49,759 bases of DNA from Hydrogenophaga sp. (GTDB lineage Bacteria; Pseudomonadota; Gammaproteobacteria; Burkholderiales; Burkholderiaceae_C). This document shows, piece after piece, positions 25,384 through 34,384 of the stretch. The position numbers were made by a program, and so were the translations under genes. The DNA is taken from contig NZ_JAUCZG010000033.1 in NCBI RefSeq assembly GCF_030373225.1, positions 1-49,759 on the forward strand, given 5' to 3'. The notes beneath the pieces are model-generated. The model searched no databases. It saw only the letters and a program-made list of their open reading frames with translations, and was not told where the DNA came from. The first letter of the stretch is position 1; each line of letters starts with the position of its first letter.

Positions 25384-28260
25384 ATGAAGGCGACCGGGGC
25401 ACCGCCCGCGTCTGCCCCGCCTGAACCGTCGCTGATCGACATCGCCGACGTGATCGCGGCGCTGGGCACCGACGCCGACAGCGGCCTGGGCGCTGACGAG
25501 GCCGCCAGGCGCCTGCGCGCGAACGGCCCCAACGAACTGCGCGCCGTGCCGCCCGTGCCGGTCTGGCGCCGGGCTTTGGCGCAGTTGCAGGACCCCCTGG
25601 TGTACCTGCTTGGCGCAGCCGCAGCCGTGGCCCTGGCCGCCTGGTGGTTCGAGGGCCGCAGCTCGCCGGGTGTGGCGGGCTGGCCGCTCGATGCCATCGT
25701 CATCGCCTTCGTGGTCGTGCTCAACGCGGTGCTGGGCTGGTTGCAGGAGGTCAAGGCGGCGCAGGCGGTGGCGGCGCTGGCGAAGATGACCACGGCCACC
25801 TCGGCCGTGCTGCGCGACGGTGCCGTGACTCGTGTGCCCAGCGCCGAACTCGTGACGGGTGACGTGCTGGTGCTGGCCGAGGGCGATGCCGTGGGCGCCG
25901 ATGCCCGCCTGAGCCAGGCCGCCGCCTTGATGCTGCTCGAAGCACCGCTGACCGGCGAGAGCGAACCGGTGCTGAAGGACACAGCCCCACTGCCCGCCGC
26001 GGTGACGCTGGGCGACCGGCTCAACATGGTGTTCAAGGGGACAGCGGTGGCGCAGGGCAGCGGGCGCGCCGTCGTCACCGCCACCGGCATGAAGACCGAG
26101 ATGGGCGGGATCGCCACCTTGCTGGACACCACCCCGGACGCGCCCACGCCGCTGCAGATCGAGATCGCGCATCTGGGCAAGACGCTGGGCATCGCGGCGC
26201 TGGTGATCGCCGCGGTCGTGGTGGGCACCATCCTGCTCATCTCGGACCTCCACAGCCTGGCCGACGTCGTGACGGTGCTGCTGCTGGGCGTGTCGCTGGC
26301 GGTGGCCGCCGTGCCCGAGGGCCTGCCGGCCATCCTGTCGGTGGTGCTGGCCATGGGCGTGCGCCGCATGGCGCGCCGCCACGCCATCGTCAAGCAGCTG
26401 GCCTCGGTCGAGACGCTGGGGTCGGCGTCCGTGATCGCGTCGGACAAGACCGGCACGCTGACCCGTGGCGAGATGACGGTGCAGCGCGTGATGACCGCAT
26501 CCGGGCGCAGCGACATCACCGGCGTGGGCTATGTCCCCGAGGGCCACGCCGAGACCGCGGGCGCCGAGCTGCCGGACGGCCCGCTGCGCTCCGAACTGCA
26601 GGCGGTGCTGCAGGGCGGCAGCCTGGCCGGCAATGCCCAGCTGCAGCAGGCCGAAGACGGCAGCTGGGGCATCCAGGGCGACCCGACCGAAGCGGCGTTT
26701 CTGGTCGCCGAGCGCAAGCTGGCCCCGGCGGACCCGGACACGCCCGCGCAGCCGCTGCGCCTGGAGCGCATCGGTGAAATCCCCTTCACCTCGCAGCGCA
26801 AGATGATGTCGGTGCTCGTGATCGACCCGGCCGACGGCAACGCGCATGTGCTGCTGACCAAGGGCGCGCCCGACGTGTTGCTGGCGCACTGCACCCACGC
26901 CCGCCGGGGCGAGGCCACGGTGGCGCTCGATGCCGACCTGCACGCGCAGGTGCTGGCCGATGTGGCGGCCATGACCGGTGACGCGCTGCGCACGCTGGGC
27001 GTGGCGCGACGCACGCTGGCACCCGACGCGCAGATCCCGGGCGATGCCGCCGAGGCCGCTGCGCTCGAGCAGCATCTGGAGTACCTCGGCACGGTGGGCA
27101 TCATCGACCCGCCGCGCGAGGAAGCCAGCCAGGCCATTGCCCAGGCCCGCCAGGCCGGCATCCGCGTGATCATGATCACCGGCGACCACCCGCGCACGGC
27201 GGCGCGCATCGCGGCCGACCTCGGCATCGTCGATGCCGGCGCGCCGGTGCTCACCGGCATCGAGCTCGACCAGCTGGACAACGACGATGCCTTTGCCGCC
27301 GCCGCGTTGAAGACCTCGGTGTTCGCCCGCGTGGCGCCCCGGCACAAGCTGCGCATCGTGCAGGCGCTGCAAGGCAAGGGCCATGTGGTGGCCATGACGG
27401 GTGATGGCGTCAACGACGCACCGGCGCTCAAGGCCGCCGACCTCGGCGTGGCAATGGGCGTGGCGGGCACCGAGGTGAGCAAGGAAGCGGCCCGCATGAT
27501 CCTGGCCGACGACCACTTCGCCACCATCGTGCTGGCCGTGCGCGAAGGCCGGGGCGTGCTCGACAACATCCGCAAGTTCCTGCGCTACCTGCTGTCGTCC
27601 AACCTGGGCGAGGTGCTCACCGTGTTTGTCGGCGTGGTCGGGGCCGGTGTCATCGGCCTGGAAGCCACGGCCACCGGATCCGGTGGTGCGGTGGTGCTGC
27701 CGCTGCTGGCCACGCAGATCCTGTGGATCAACCTGATCACCGACACCGGGCCCGCGCTGGCCATGGGCGTGGACCCGATTGCCGATGACGTCATGGACCG
27801 CAAGCCCCGTGCGCGCAACCAGCGCATCATCGACGCGCCCATGGCACTGAACGTGCTGGAGACCGGCGTCGTGATGGCAGCACTCACCCTGCTGACGCTG
27901 GACCTGTTCCTGCCCGGCGGGCTGATCGAGCCGCCGGGCAGCTGGCTGGGCACCGGTCCCCACAGCCTGGAGCTCGCGCGCACCGCCGCGTTCACCGTGC
28001 TGGTGCTCACGCAGCTGTTCAATGGTTTCAACGCACGCTCGGCGAGCCGCTCGGCGTTTCCGTCGATGTTCTCGAACCGCTGGCTGTGGGCCGCCGTGGT
28101 GGTGTCGGCGGCGCTGCAGGTGGCGGTCGTGCACCTGCCCTTCCTCAACCTGGCCTTCGGCACCGTGCCGCTCTCCGTCGGCCAGTGGGGCGTGTGTGTG
28201 GCCATGGCCAGCGGCGTGCTCTGGTTCGGCGAGGTGCGAAAGTTGCTTCGGCGGCGCTGA
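25384..28260 (+). CDS. Type II P-type cation-transporting ATPase
   Basis: 958-residue P2-type ATPase with about ten transmembrane segments. An N-terminal cation-ATPase domain is followed by the actuator loop LTGESEPV, PEGLPAILSVVLAMG in the fourth membrane helix, the phosphorylation site DKTGTLT at Asp354, the nucleotide domain with KGAPDV, and the hinge TGDGVNDAPALKAADLG. The PEGLP motif and overall layout suit the Ca2+/Mn2+ (SERCA/PMR1-like) group rather than heavy-metal P1B pumps. It stands alone between merR and the acyltransferase gene. I see no FNR-type box upstream, so its link to the stress island is only positional. Confidence 0.9.
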   Translation: MKATGAPPASAPPEPSLIDIADVIAALGTDADSGLGADEAARRLRANGPNELRAVPPVPVWRRALAQLQDPLVYLLGAAAAVALAAWWFEGRSSPGVAGWPLDAIVIAFVVVLNAVLGWLQEVKAAQAVAALAKMTTATSAVLRDGAVTRVPSAELVTGDVLVLAEGDAVGADARLSQAAALMLLEAPLTGESEPVLKDTAPLPAAVTLGDRLNMVFKGTAVAQGSGRAVVTATGMKTEMGGIATLLDTTPDAPTPLQIEIAHLGKTLGIAALVIAAVVVGTILLISDLHSLADVVTVLLLGVSLAVAAVPEGLPAILSVVLAMGVRRMARRHAIVKQLASVETLGSASVIASDKTGTLTRGEMTVQRVMTASGRSDITGVGYVPEGHAETAGAELPDGPLRSELQAVLQGGSLAGNAQLQQAEDGSWGIQGDPTEAAFLVAERKLAPADPDTPAQPLRLERIGEIPFTSQRKMMSVLVIDPADGNAHVLLTKGAPDVLLAHCTHARRGEATVALDADLHAQVLADVAAMTGDALRTLGVARRTLAPDAQIPGDAAEAAALEQHLEYLGTVGIIDPPREEASQAIAQARQAGIRVIMITGDHPRTAARIAADLGIVDAGAPVLTGIELDQLDNDDAFAAAALKTSVFARVAPRHKLRIVQALQGKGHVVAMTGDGVNDAPALKAADLGVAMGVAGTEVSKEAARMILADDHFATIVLAVREGRGVLDNIRKFLRYLLSSNLGEVLTVFVGVVGAGVIGLEATATGSGGAVVLPLLATQILWINLITDTGPALAMGVDPIADDVMDRKPRARNQRIIDAPMALNVLETGVVMAALTLLTLDLFLPGGLIEPPGSWLGTGPHSLELARTAAFTVLVLTQLFNGFNARSASRSAFPSMFSNRWLWAAVVVSAALQVAVVHLPFLNLAFGTVPLSVGQWGVCVAMASGVLWFGEVRKLLRRR

Positions 28261-28286
28261 CGGCCCAGGCCCTAGACTGCGTCACC

Positions 28287-29357
28287 GTGAACACCTCCGC
28301 CCAAGCCGCGTCGGCCGATGCGCGCCTGCCTTTCATTGACGCCCTCAAGGCGATCGGTTCGCAGCTCATCGTGCTGCACCACCTCGCGTTCTACGGGCCC
28401 ATGTCGGACTGGACCCACCAGCTCGCCCCGGGCCTGGTGGGCTGGTTCAGCCAGCACGCGCGCATGGCGGTGCAGATCTTCCTGGTGGTCGCGGGTTTCC
28501 TGGCGGCGCGCAGCCTGGCGCCCGACGGCTCGCTGCGCACCGGGCGGCCGCTGGCCCTGCTCGGGCAGCGCTTCGTGCGCGTGAGCCTGCCGCTGATGGC
28601 CGCATTGTTGCTGGCCATGGTGTGCACCGAGGTCGCCCGCCAATGGATGACGCACGACTCGCTGCCGGCGCCACCGGGCCTGTGGCAGTTCGTGGCGCAC
28701 GCCTTGCTGGTGCACAGCCTGCTGGGCGTGGATTCGCTCTCGGCCGGCGTCTGGTACGTGGCCATCGACGTGCAGCTGTTTGCGCTGCTGCTGGGCCTGC
28801 TGTGGCTGGGCCGGCGCTGGGGAGCGGCGGCGCCGCTGCTGGTGGCGGCGGTGGTGCTGGCCTCGCTGTTTCACTTCAACCGCGACAGCGCCTGGGACAA
28901 CTGGGCGATCTACTTCTTTGGCGCCTACGGCCTGGGCGCGCTGGCCTTCTGGGTGAGCCGTGCGGACGCAGGCCACAGCGCGCCGGCCTGGCTGGCGGCC
29001 ATGGCCCTGTTCACCGCGCTGGCGCTGGCACTCGACTGGCGCACCCGCATCGCGCTGGCGCTCGGCGTGGCGCTGGCGCTGGCCTGGGCGCACCGCAGTG
29101 GCTGGCTGTTTCGCTGGCCGCGCAGCCGCGCGCTGGCTTACCTGGGCCGCATCTCCTACGCGGTGTTCCTGCTGAATTTCCCGGTGGCGCTGGTGGTCAA
29201 CGCCTGGTTCACGCGCTACGCCAGCCCCGATGCGGGTGTGCAGACACTCGGTGTGGCCGTGGCCTGGCTGGCGTGCAACCTGGCCGGCGCCGCCTTCCAC
29301 CACGGGGTGGAGCAGCGGCTGCTGCGCCGGGACGGCGCAACGCCGACCAGCCGCTGA
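28287..29357 (+). CDS. Acyltransferase-3 family membrane protein
   Basis: 356-residue integral membrane acyltransferase (OafA/YrhL-type). The N-terminal signature FIDALKAIGSQLIVLHHLAFYG contains the conserved His pair, followed by about ten hydrophobic helices to LGRISYAVFLLNFPVAL. Such proteins O-acylate surface glycans or other extracytoplasmic molecules. The GTG at 28287 is the only suitable start after the ATPase stop; TAGACT at 28273-28278 could be a -10 placing the transcript start almost at the GTG. Substrate unknown. Confidence 0.8.
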   Translation: MNTSAQAASADARLPFIDALKAIGSQLIVLHHLAFYGPMSDWTHQLAPGLVGWFSQHARMAVQIFLVVAGFLAARSLAPDGSLRTGRPLALLGQRFVRVSLPLMAALLLAMVCTEVARQWMTHDSLPAPPGLWQFVAHALLVHSLLGVDSLSAGVWYVAIDVQLFALLLGLLWLGRRWGAAAPLLVAAVVLASLFHFNRDSAWDNWAIYFFGAYGLGALAFWVSRADAGHSAPAWLAAMALFTALALALDWRTRIALALGVALALAWAHRSGWLFRWPRSRALAYLGRISYAVFLLNFPVALVVNAWFTRYASPDAGVQTLGVAVAWLACNLAGAAFHHGVEQRLLRRDGATPTSR

Positions 29358-29372
29358 GCCTGCGGGCTCAGC
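29353..29372. terminator. Hairpin spanning two convergent stop codons
   Basis: GCTGAGCC (29353-29360) / GGCTCAGC (29365-29372) with a TGCG loop. The stem contains the TGA stops of both the acyltransferase gene and the convergent cphA gene. No U-tract, so it may act as a weak bidirectional or RNA-stabilising end. Confidence 0.5.
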
Positions 29373-31968
29373 CGGCGGCGACGGCGGCGGCGGCGGTGGA
29401 GCCGGCCGGGTCGCAGCGTTCGCGCAGGTAGGCCAGCGCGGCCTCCACCTGGTCGATCAGCACCAGGCACAGGTCGCCCGCCTGCAGTCGCGCCAGCGCG
29501 GTGTCGATGGCCTTGAACTCGCCCTGGATGGTGTCGACACGGCGGGTGCGGGCAGCGCCTTCGAGCCCCTGGCGCAGCAGCCCGGTCACCTCTCCCTCGG
29601 AACGGCCGCGCTGGCAGGCGTCCTCGAACAGCACGACGTCGTCGAAGGCCGCGCCCAGGATGCGGGTCTGTTCGCGGATGTCCTCGTCACGCCGGTCGCC
29701 CGCGCCGCTGATGACGACCACACGGCGGCGGGCCGGCAAGGCTTCGGCAGCGGCCACCAGGGCGCGCATGGCGTCCGGGTTGTGGCCGTAGTCGGCGATC
29801 ACGGTCGCGCCGCGCAGGCTCATGAGGTTGAAGCGCCCGGGCACGCTGGCGGCATCGCTCTGGAAGCTGGCCAGGCCCTTGCGGATGCGCGCCCACGGCA
29901 TGCCCAGGGCCCAGGCCGCGGCCAGGGCGGCCATGGCGTTTTCCACCTGGAAGCCGATGCGGCCTCCCATGGTCAGCGGTATGTCGGCCAGCGCCACCTC
30001 GTGCCGGCGTTCGCCCTGAATGGCCACGATGTGCGCGCCCTCCAGCCAGACCGCGCGGTGCCCCTGCGCCCGGTGCGTGGCCAGCACCGGGTGGTGGGCG
30101 TCGCTGGCGAAAAAGATCACCCGGCCGGTGCAGACCTCGGCCATGCGCACGCAGTGCGGGTCGGCTGCGTTGAGCACGCCGTAGCCGTCGGGCGCCACGT
30201 TCTGGATCACCACGCGCTTGAGCACCGCGATGTCTTCGACGGTGGTGATGTAGTTGAGGCCCAGGTGATCGCCCGAGCCGATGTTGGTGACCACCGCCAC
30301 CTGGCAACGGTCGAAACCCAGGCCCTCGCGCAGCACACCGCCGCGCGCGGTCTCGAACACCGCCGCGTCCACGTCGGGATGCATGAGCACGTTGCGCGCG
30401 CTGCGCGGGCCTGCGCAGTCGCCGCTGTCGGTCTGGCGCCCGTTCACGTAAACGCCGTCGGTGTTGGTCAGGCCCACCCGCATGCCTTGTGTGTGCAGCA
30501 GGTGCGCGATCAGGCGCGCGGTGGTGGTCTTGCCATTGGTGCCGGTCACGGCCACCACCGGCACACGGCCGTTCTGGTTGGGCGGGAACAGGTGGTCGAT
30601 GATGGCTTCACCCACCGCGCGGCCCTTGCCGTAGGACGGGCTCAGGTGCATGCGCAGGCCCGGCGCGGCGTTGACTTCCACGATGCCGCCACTTTGCTCC
30701 TCCAGCGGCGTCAGCACGGTCTCGCACACCACGTCCACGCCACACACGTCCAGCCCGACCATGCGGGCCGCGGCCACCGCGCGCGCGGCCACCTCGGGGT
30801 GCACGTCGTCGGTCACGTCGGTGGCGGTGCCGCCGGTGGAGAGGTTGGCGTTGTTGCGCAACACGACCCGCTCGCCCTTGTTCGGCACGGTGTCGGGCGT
30901 GTGCCCCTGGATCTGCAGGCGCGCCAGGGCGATGTCGTCGATGCGCATGCGGGTGAGCGCGGTGCCGTGGCCGTCGCCGCGCTGCGGGTCGGCGTTGACC
31001 GCGTCCACCAGCTGGGCCACGGTGTGCAGGCCGTCACCGATCACCTGCGGCGGGTCGCGCCGGGCCGCGGCCACCAGCCGGTCCCCGACGACGAGCAGGC
31101 GGTAGTCGCTGCCGGGCAGGTATTTCTCCACCATGGGCTGACCGTATTCGCTGGCCACGCGAAAGGCCATCTCGAGGTGATCGCGCGAGACGATGTTGAC
31201 CGTGACGCCCTTGCCCTGGTTGCCGTCGCGCGGCTTGACCACCACCGGCAGGCCGATCTGTCCGGCCACCGCCCAGGCCTCGTCGGCGCTGTCCACCGGA
31301 CGCCCCAGGGGTACCGGCACGCCGGCGGCACGCAGCAGGTTCTTGGTGAGGTCCTTGTCCTGCGCGATGCTCTCTGCCACCGCACTGGTGCTGTCCACTT
31401 CGGCGGCCCAGATGCGCCGTTGGCGTGCGCCCCAGCCGAACTGCACCAGCGAGCCCTGCGTGAGGCGGCGAAACGGAATGCCGCGGGCGACCGCTGCGCT
31501 GACGATGGCGCCGGTGGACGGACCCAGGCGCACGTCTTCGTCGATCTCGCGCAGTTGGGCGATCACCGCGTCCACGTCAAACGCCTCGTCGCGCTGACCC
31601 CGCACCAGTGCGATCAGCTGCTCGGCGGCCTTGAAGGCCGCTCGCCCCACGGGCTCCTCGGTGTACTCGACCACCACCTGAAAGGTGCCCGGCTCCACGG
31701 TTTCGGTGCAGCGCGAAAAACTCACCGGGCAGCCGGCCTGAGCCTGCAAGGCCAGCGCCACCAGTTTGAGCACATTGGCCAGTGACAGCTCGCTGGCCGG
31801 TCGGGGCCAGCGCCCGAGCTGGGGAAAGCGCTCGCGCAAGGCCGCCTCGAAACCGGGCAGGTCGCTCAGGGAGCGCTCGCCGCTTTCGCAGTGAACGATG
31901 GCTTCGATGGCGGTCTGGCGTGTCCAGAGGTTGGGACCACGCAGGGCACGGATGCGGGAGATGTCCAT
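29368..31968 (-). CDS. cphA: Cyanophycin synthetase
   Basis: 866-residue enzyme that polymerises aspartate and arginine into cyanophycin, a nitrogen reserve. It has an N-terminal cyanophycin-type domain (MDISRIRALRGPNLWTRQTA), a central ATP-grasp domain (KDLTKNLLRAAGVPVP, VVVKPRDGNQGKGVTV), and a C-terminal Mur-ligase domain with an intact P-loop TGTNGKTTTARL at about residue 476 and the NPDAMRALV segment near the end. Length and order match CphA1. The ATG at 31968 follows the upstream cphA-like gene by 53 bases, so the two are probably co-transcribed. An alanine-rich tail closes the protein. Confidence 0.93.
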   Translation of the reverse strand: MDISRIRALRGPNLWTRQTAIEAIVHCESGERSLSDLPGFEAALRERFPQLGRWPRPASELSLANVLKLVALALQAQAGCPVSFSRCTETVEPGTFQVVVEYTEEPVGRAAFKAAEQLIALVRGQRDEAFDVDAVIAQLREIDEDVRLGPSTGAIVSAAVARGIPFRRLTQGSLVQFGWGARQRRIWAAEVDSTSAVAESIAQDKDLTKNLLRAAGVPVPLGRPVDSADEAWAVAGQIGLPVVVKPRDGNQGKGVTVNIVSRDHLEMAFRVASEYGQPMVEKYLPGSDYRLLVVGDRLVAAARRDPPQVIGDGLHTVAQLVDAVNADPQRGDGHGTALTRMRIDDIALARLQIQGHTPDTVPNKGERVVLRNNANLSTGGTATDVTDDVHPEVAARAVAAARMVGLDVCGVDVVCETVLTPLEEQSGGIVEVNAAPGLRMHLSPSYGKGRAVGEAIIDHLFPPNQNGRVPVVAVTGTNGKTTTARLIAHLLHTQGMRVGLTNTDGVYVNGRQTDSGDCAGPRSARNVLMHPDVDAAVFETARGGVLREGLGFDRCQVAVVTNIGSGDHLGLNYITTVEDIAVLKRVVIQNVAPDGYGVLNAADPHCVRMAEVCTGRVIFFASDAHHPVLATHRAQGHRAVWLEGAHIVAIQGERRHEVALADIPLTMGGRIGFQVENAMAALAAAWALGMPWARIRKGLASFQSDAASVPGRFNLMSLRGATVIADYGHNPDAMRALVAAAEALPARRRVVVISGAGDRRDEDIREQTRILGAAFDDVVLFEDACQRGRSEGEVTGLLRQGLEGAARTRRVDTIQGEFKAIDTALARLQAGDLCLVLIDQVEAALAYLRERCDPAGSTAAAAVAAG

Positions 31969-32021
31969 GGCAGGGGCGAATTCGGTTGGGGTTCGGTCGG
32001 GGACGGTTGCGGTTCGGGGGC

Positions 32022-34172
32022 TCAGGCGCTCGGCAGGGCGTCGAAGCGCTGCAGGCCGGCGGCCACCAGCGCCGGGCTCAGGCCGGCGGCCCAGGCGGCG
32101 GCGGCCGCGCCGCACAGGATGTGGGCCACCGCCGGGTCGGCCAGCCCCGCCAGCGGTGCGCGGGCCAGCACCTCGCCGCTGTCGATGAGGCAGACCGCCT
32201 CGTCCTGCCAGCGCACGGTGCGCGGCATCAACACACCGCCCGGCACCGGACCGCGGCCGTAGCCCAGGCACTGGCCGTCGCAATGCACGGCCAGCTCGGC
32301 CACGCCGGGTTCGTCGAGGTTGAGCACGCAGGCACCCGGCTCGAGCACCACGTCGACCTGGGTGCGCAGCACCCGCGGCATGCCCGACGCATCGAGGATG
32401 TCGTGCTGCGCCAGACCCTCCCAGCCGCCGAGGTCGGTGACCACGCCGACCAGGCAGCGGTCGTACGGCAGGCCGTGGTCCAGGATGAGCGCAGGCGTGG
32501 TCTCGACCACCAGGCCCGAAATCTCGCGGTTCATCAGCAGGCGCTGGCATTGCTCCCAGTAATCGGCGCCCGCGCGCTCGATGCGGCGGCGACCGATGTG
32601 GATGCCTTCGCTGGAGGCCAGGCCGGCCGGCGCACCGGCCAGGTCGAGCAGGAAAGCCGCGGCGCGGGCCAGCAGGGCGGTGCCCCGGGTGCCGCTCACG
32701 CCGATCAGGGGCACGCGCCCGGCCATGGGCGTGGCCGGGTCGAACAGCTGGGCCACGATGGCTTCACCCACCGGACGGGGCTGGCCGATGGCCGGGCGCA
32801 GGTGCATCAGCAGGCCGGGACCGGCATTGACCTCCACGATGGCGCCGCCCACCTCGTGCAGCGGGCGACCGATGTCCTGCGTGACCATGTCGATGCCGGC
32901 GATGTCCAGGCCCACGGCACGTGCCGCCAGGCTCGCCATGAAGGCCACCTCGGGGTGGACCTCGTCGGTGCAGTCGAAGGCCATGTTGCCGTTGCGCTGC
33001 ACCAGCACCCGCTGGCCTTGTGCGGGCACGGCGTCGGCGCCGAGGCCCTGGCGCTCGAGCAGCAAGGCCATGGCCGGCTCGCGCTCCAGCCGGATGGTCT
33101 CGAGCGGAAATTCTTCTGCTTCGCCGCGCCGCGGATCGCTGTTGAGTTGCTGGTCGATCAGGGTTTTCACATCGGCCACGCCGTCACCCGTGACCCACAG
33201 GCTCTCGCCCCGGTTGGCCGCCACCACCCGCCCGCCCACCACCAGCACGCGGTGCTCGTTGCCCGCGATGTGGCGCTCGACGATGACGTCGCTGCCTTCG
33301 GCGTCGGCAATCGCGAAGGCGCGCTCGATGTCGGCCTGCGCGGCCAGTTCGAGCGAGACGCCGCGCCCGTGGTTGGCGTCGCTGGGCTTGACCACCACCG
33401 GCAAGCCGATGTCTTGCGCCACCTCCCAGGCTTCGGCCGCGCTGGCCACGACCTGGCCTTCGGGCACCGGCACGCCGCAGCCCTGCAGCAGCGACTTGGT
33501 GAGGTCCTTGTCGCTGGCGATGTTCTCGGCGATCGCGCTGGTGAGGTCGGTCTCGGCCGTCCAGATGCGCCGCTGGCGCGCACCCTGGCCGAGTTGCACC
33601 AGGTTGCCTTCGGTCAGCCTGATGTGCGGAATGCCGCGCTCGGTGGCCGCGCTCACGATCGCTGCGGTGGACGGACCGAGCCAGGTCGCATCGACCACCT
33701 GGTGCAGGGCCTTGACCGCGCCCGCCACGTCGAAGGGCTCGTTGTTCATCGCCGCTTCCAGCAGCGCGTGGCCGTGGCCCAGGGCCGCCTCGGCGGTGGC
33801 GCGGTTGCGGGCGCGAAACACCATGCGGTAGACGCCCGGCTGGCTGGTGCTGCGCGTCTGGCCAAAACCGGTGGGCATGCCCGCCAGGTTCAGCAGTTCG
33901 ATCACGCAGTGCTCCAGCACATGGCCGGCCCAGGTGCCTTCGCGCAGCCGCTGCACAAAGCCGCCCACCTCGCCCACGCCGCAGTGGTGTGCATCCAGGC
34001 CCGGCAACAGGGCCAGCAGCCGGTCGGTCAGGCCTTCGATGGTGTGGGAAGGGCGCTGCTCCAGCGTCCCCAGATCCAGCCAGACCTCCATCGTCGAGCG
34101 GTAGGTCCAGATGTTGGGCCCTCCGAGGAAGCGGTGGCGAAGCACGGTCAGCGCAAAACGGTTTGAATCCAT
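32022..34172 (-). CDS. Second cyanophycin synthetase-like protein with degenerate Mur-ligase site
   Basis: 716-residue homologue of CphA: N-terminal domain from MDSNRFALTVLRHRFLGGPN, ATP-grasp domain (KDLTKSLLQGCGVPVP, VVVKPSDANHGRGVSL) and a shortened C-terminal Mur-ligase-like domain. At about residue 494 the nucleotide P-loop reads SGTRGTALLARA in place of TGTNGKTT, so the phosphate-binding lysine is missing. The ATP-grasp half looks functional. Betaproteobacteria often carry such a second gene beside cphA. It may add only one amino acid, assist CphA as a partner subunit, or act on dipeptides like CphA2. The start at 34172 matches the N-terminus of the neighbour. Confidence 0.88.
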   Translation of the reverse strand: MDSNRFALTVLRHRFLGGPNIWTYRSTMEVWLDLGTLEQRPSHTIEGLTDRLLALLPGLDAHHCGVGEVGGFVQRLREGTWAGHVLEHCVIELLNLAGMPTGFGQTRSTSQPGVYRMVFRARNRATAEAALGHGHALLEAAMNNEPFDVAGAVKALHQVVDATWLGPSTAAIVSAATERGIPHIRLTEGNLVQLGQGARQRRIWTAETDLTSAIAENIASDKDLTKSLLQGCGVPVPEGQVVASAAEAWEVAQDIGLPVVVKPSDANHGRGVSLELAAQADIERAFAIADAEGSDVIVERHIAGNEHRVLVVGGRVVAANRGESLWVTGDGVADVKTLIDQQLNSDPRRGEAEEFPLETIRLEREPAMALLLERQGLGADAVPAQGQRVLVQRNGNMAFDCTDEVHPEVAFMASLAARAVGLDIAGIDMVTQDIGRPLHEVGGAIVEVNAGPGLLMHLRPAIGQPRPVGEAIVAQLFDPATPMAGRVPLIGVSGTRGTALLARAAAFLLDLAGAPAGLASSEGIHIGRRRIERAGADYWEQCQRLLMNREISGLVVETTPALILDHGLPYDRCLVGVVTDLGGWEGLAQHDILDASGMPRVLRTQVDVVLEPGACVLNLDEPGVAELAVHCDGQCLGYGRGPVPGGVLMPRTVRWQDEAVCLIDSGEVLARAPLAGLADPAVAHILCGAAAAAWAAGLSPALVAAGLQRFDALPSA

Positions 34173-34193
34173 AAAACCCGGGGTTGAACGCAC

Positions 34194-34222
34194 AAAAGCC
34201 GGGCACAGGGCCCGGCTGTCAA
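34194..34222 (-). promoter_or_regulatory. Candidate promoter or attenuator ahead of the cyanophycin operon
   Basis: On the minus strand a consensus TTGACA (34222-34217) is followed by the hairpin GCCGGGC-CCTGT-GCCCGGC and then TTTTG. Either TTGACA is the -35 and the dyad an operator in the spacer (the -10 GCTTTT is poor), or the hairpin plus T-run is a terminator or attenuator 22 bases upstream of the start codon. Confidence 0.4.
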
Positions 34223-34384
34223 CGGTGGACGCACGCGCTCGGGCGCCGTCCGGTGCGGGCACCTCAGGCACCCGCTCACCGCATTCTGCGCCGTCCCGGG
34301 GCCTTGCAACCGGGCCGGGCGCGACAATTTGTGGCCGGATGTCACGCCAGCAACACCGGCGACATGGCGCACAATTTCCGCTTC

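Noticed and set aside
24691..28134. 1147-codon open frame antisense to the P-type ATPase
   Set aside because: Its translation is His/Gln/Arg/Gly-rich without any domain; it mirrors the ATPase codons and is a GC artefact.
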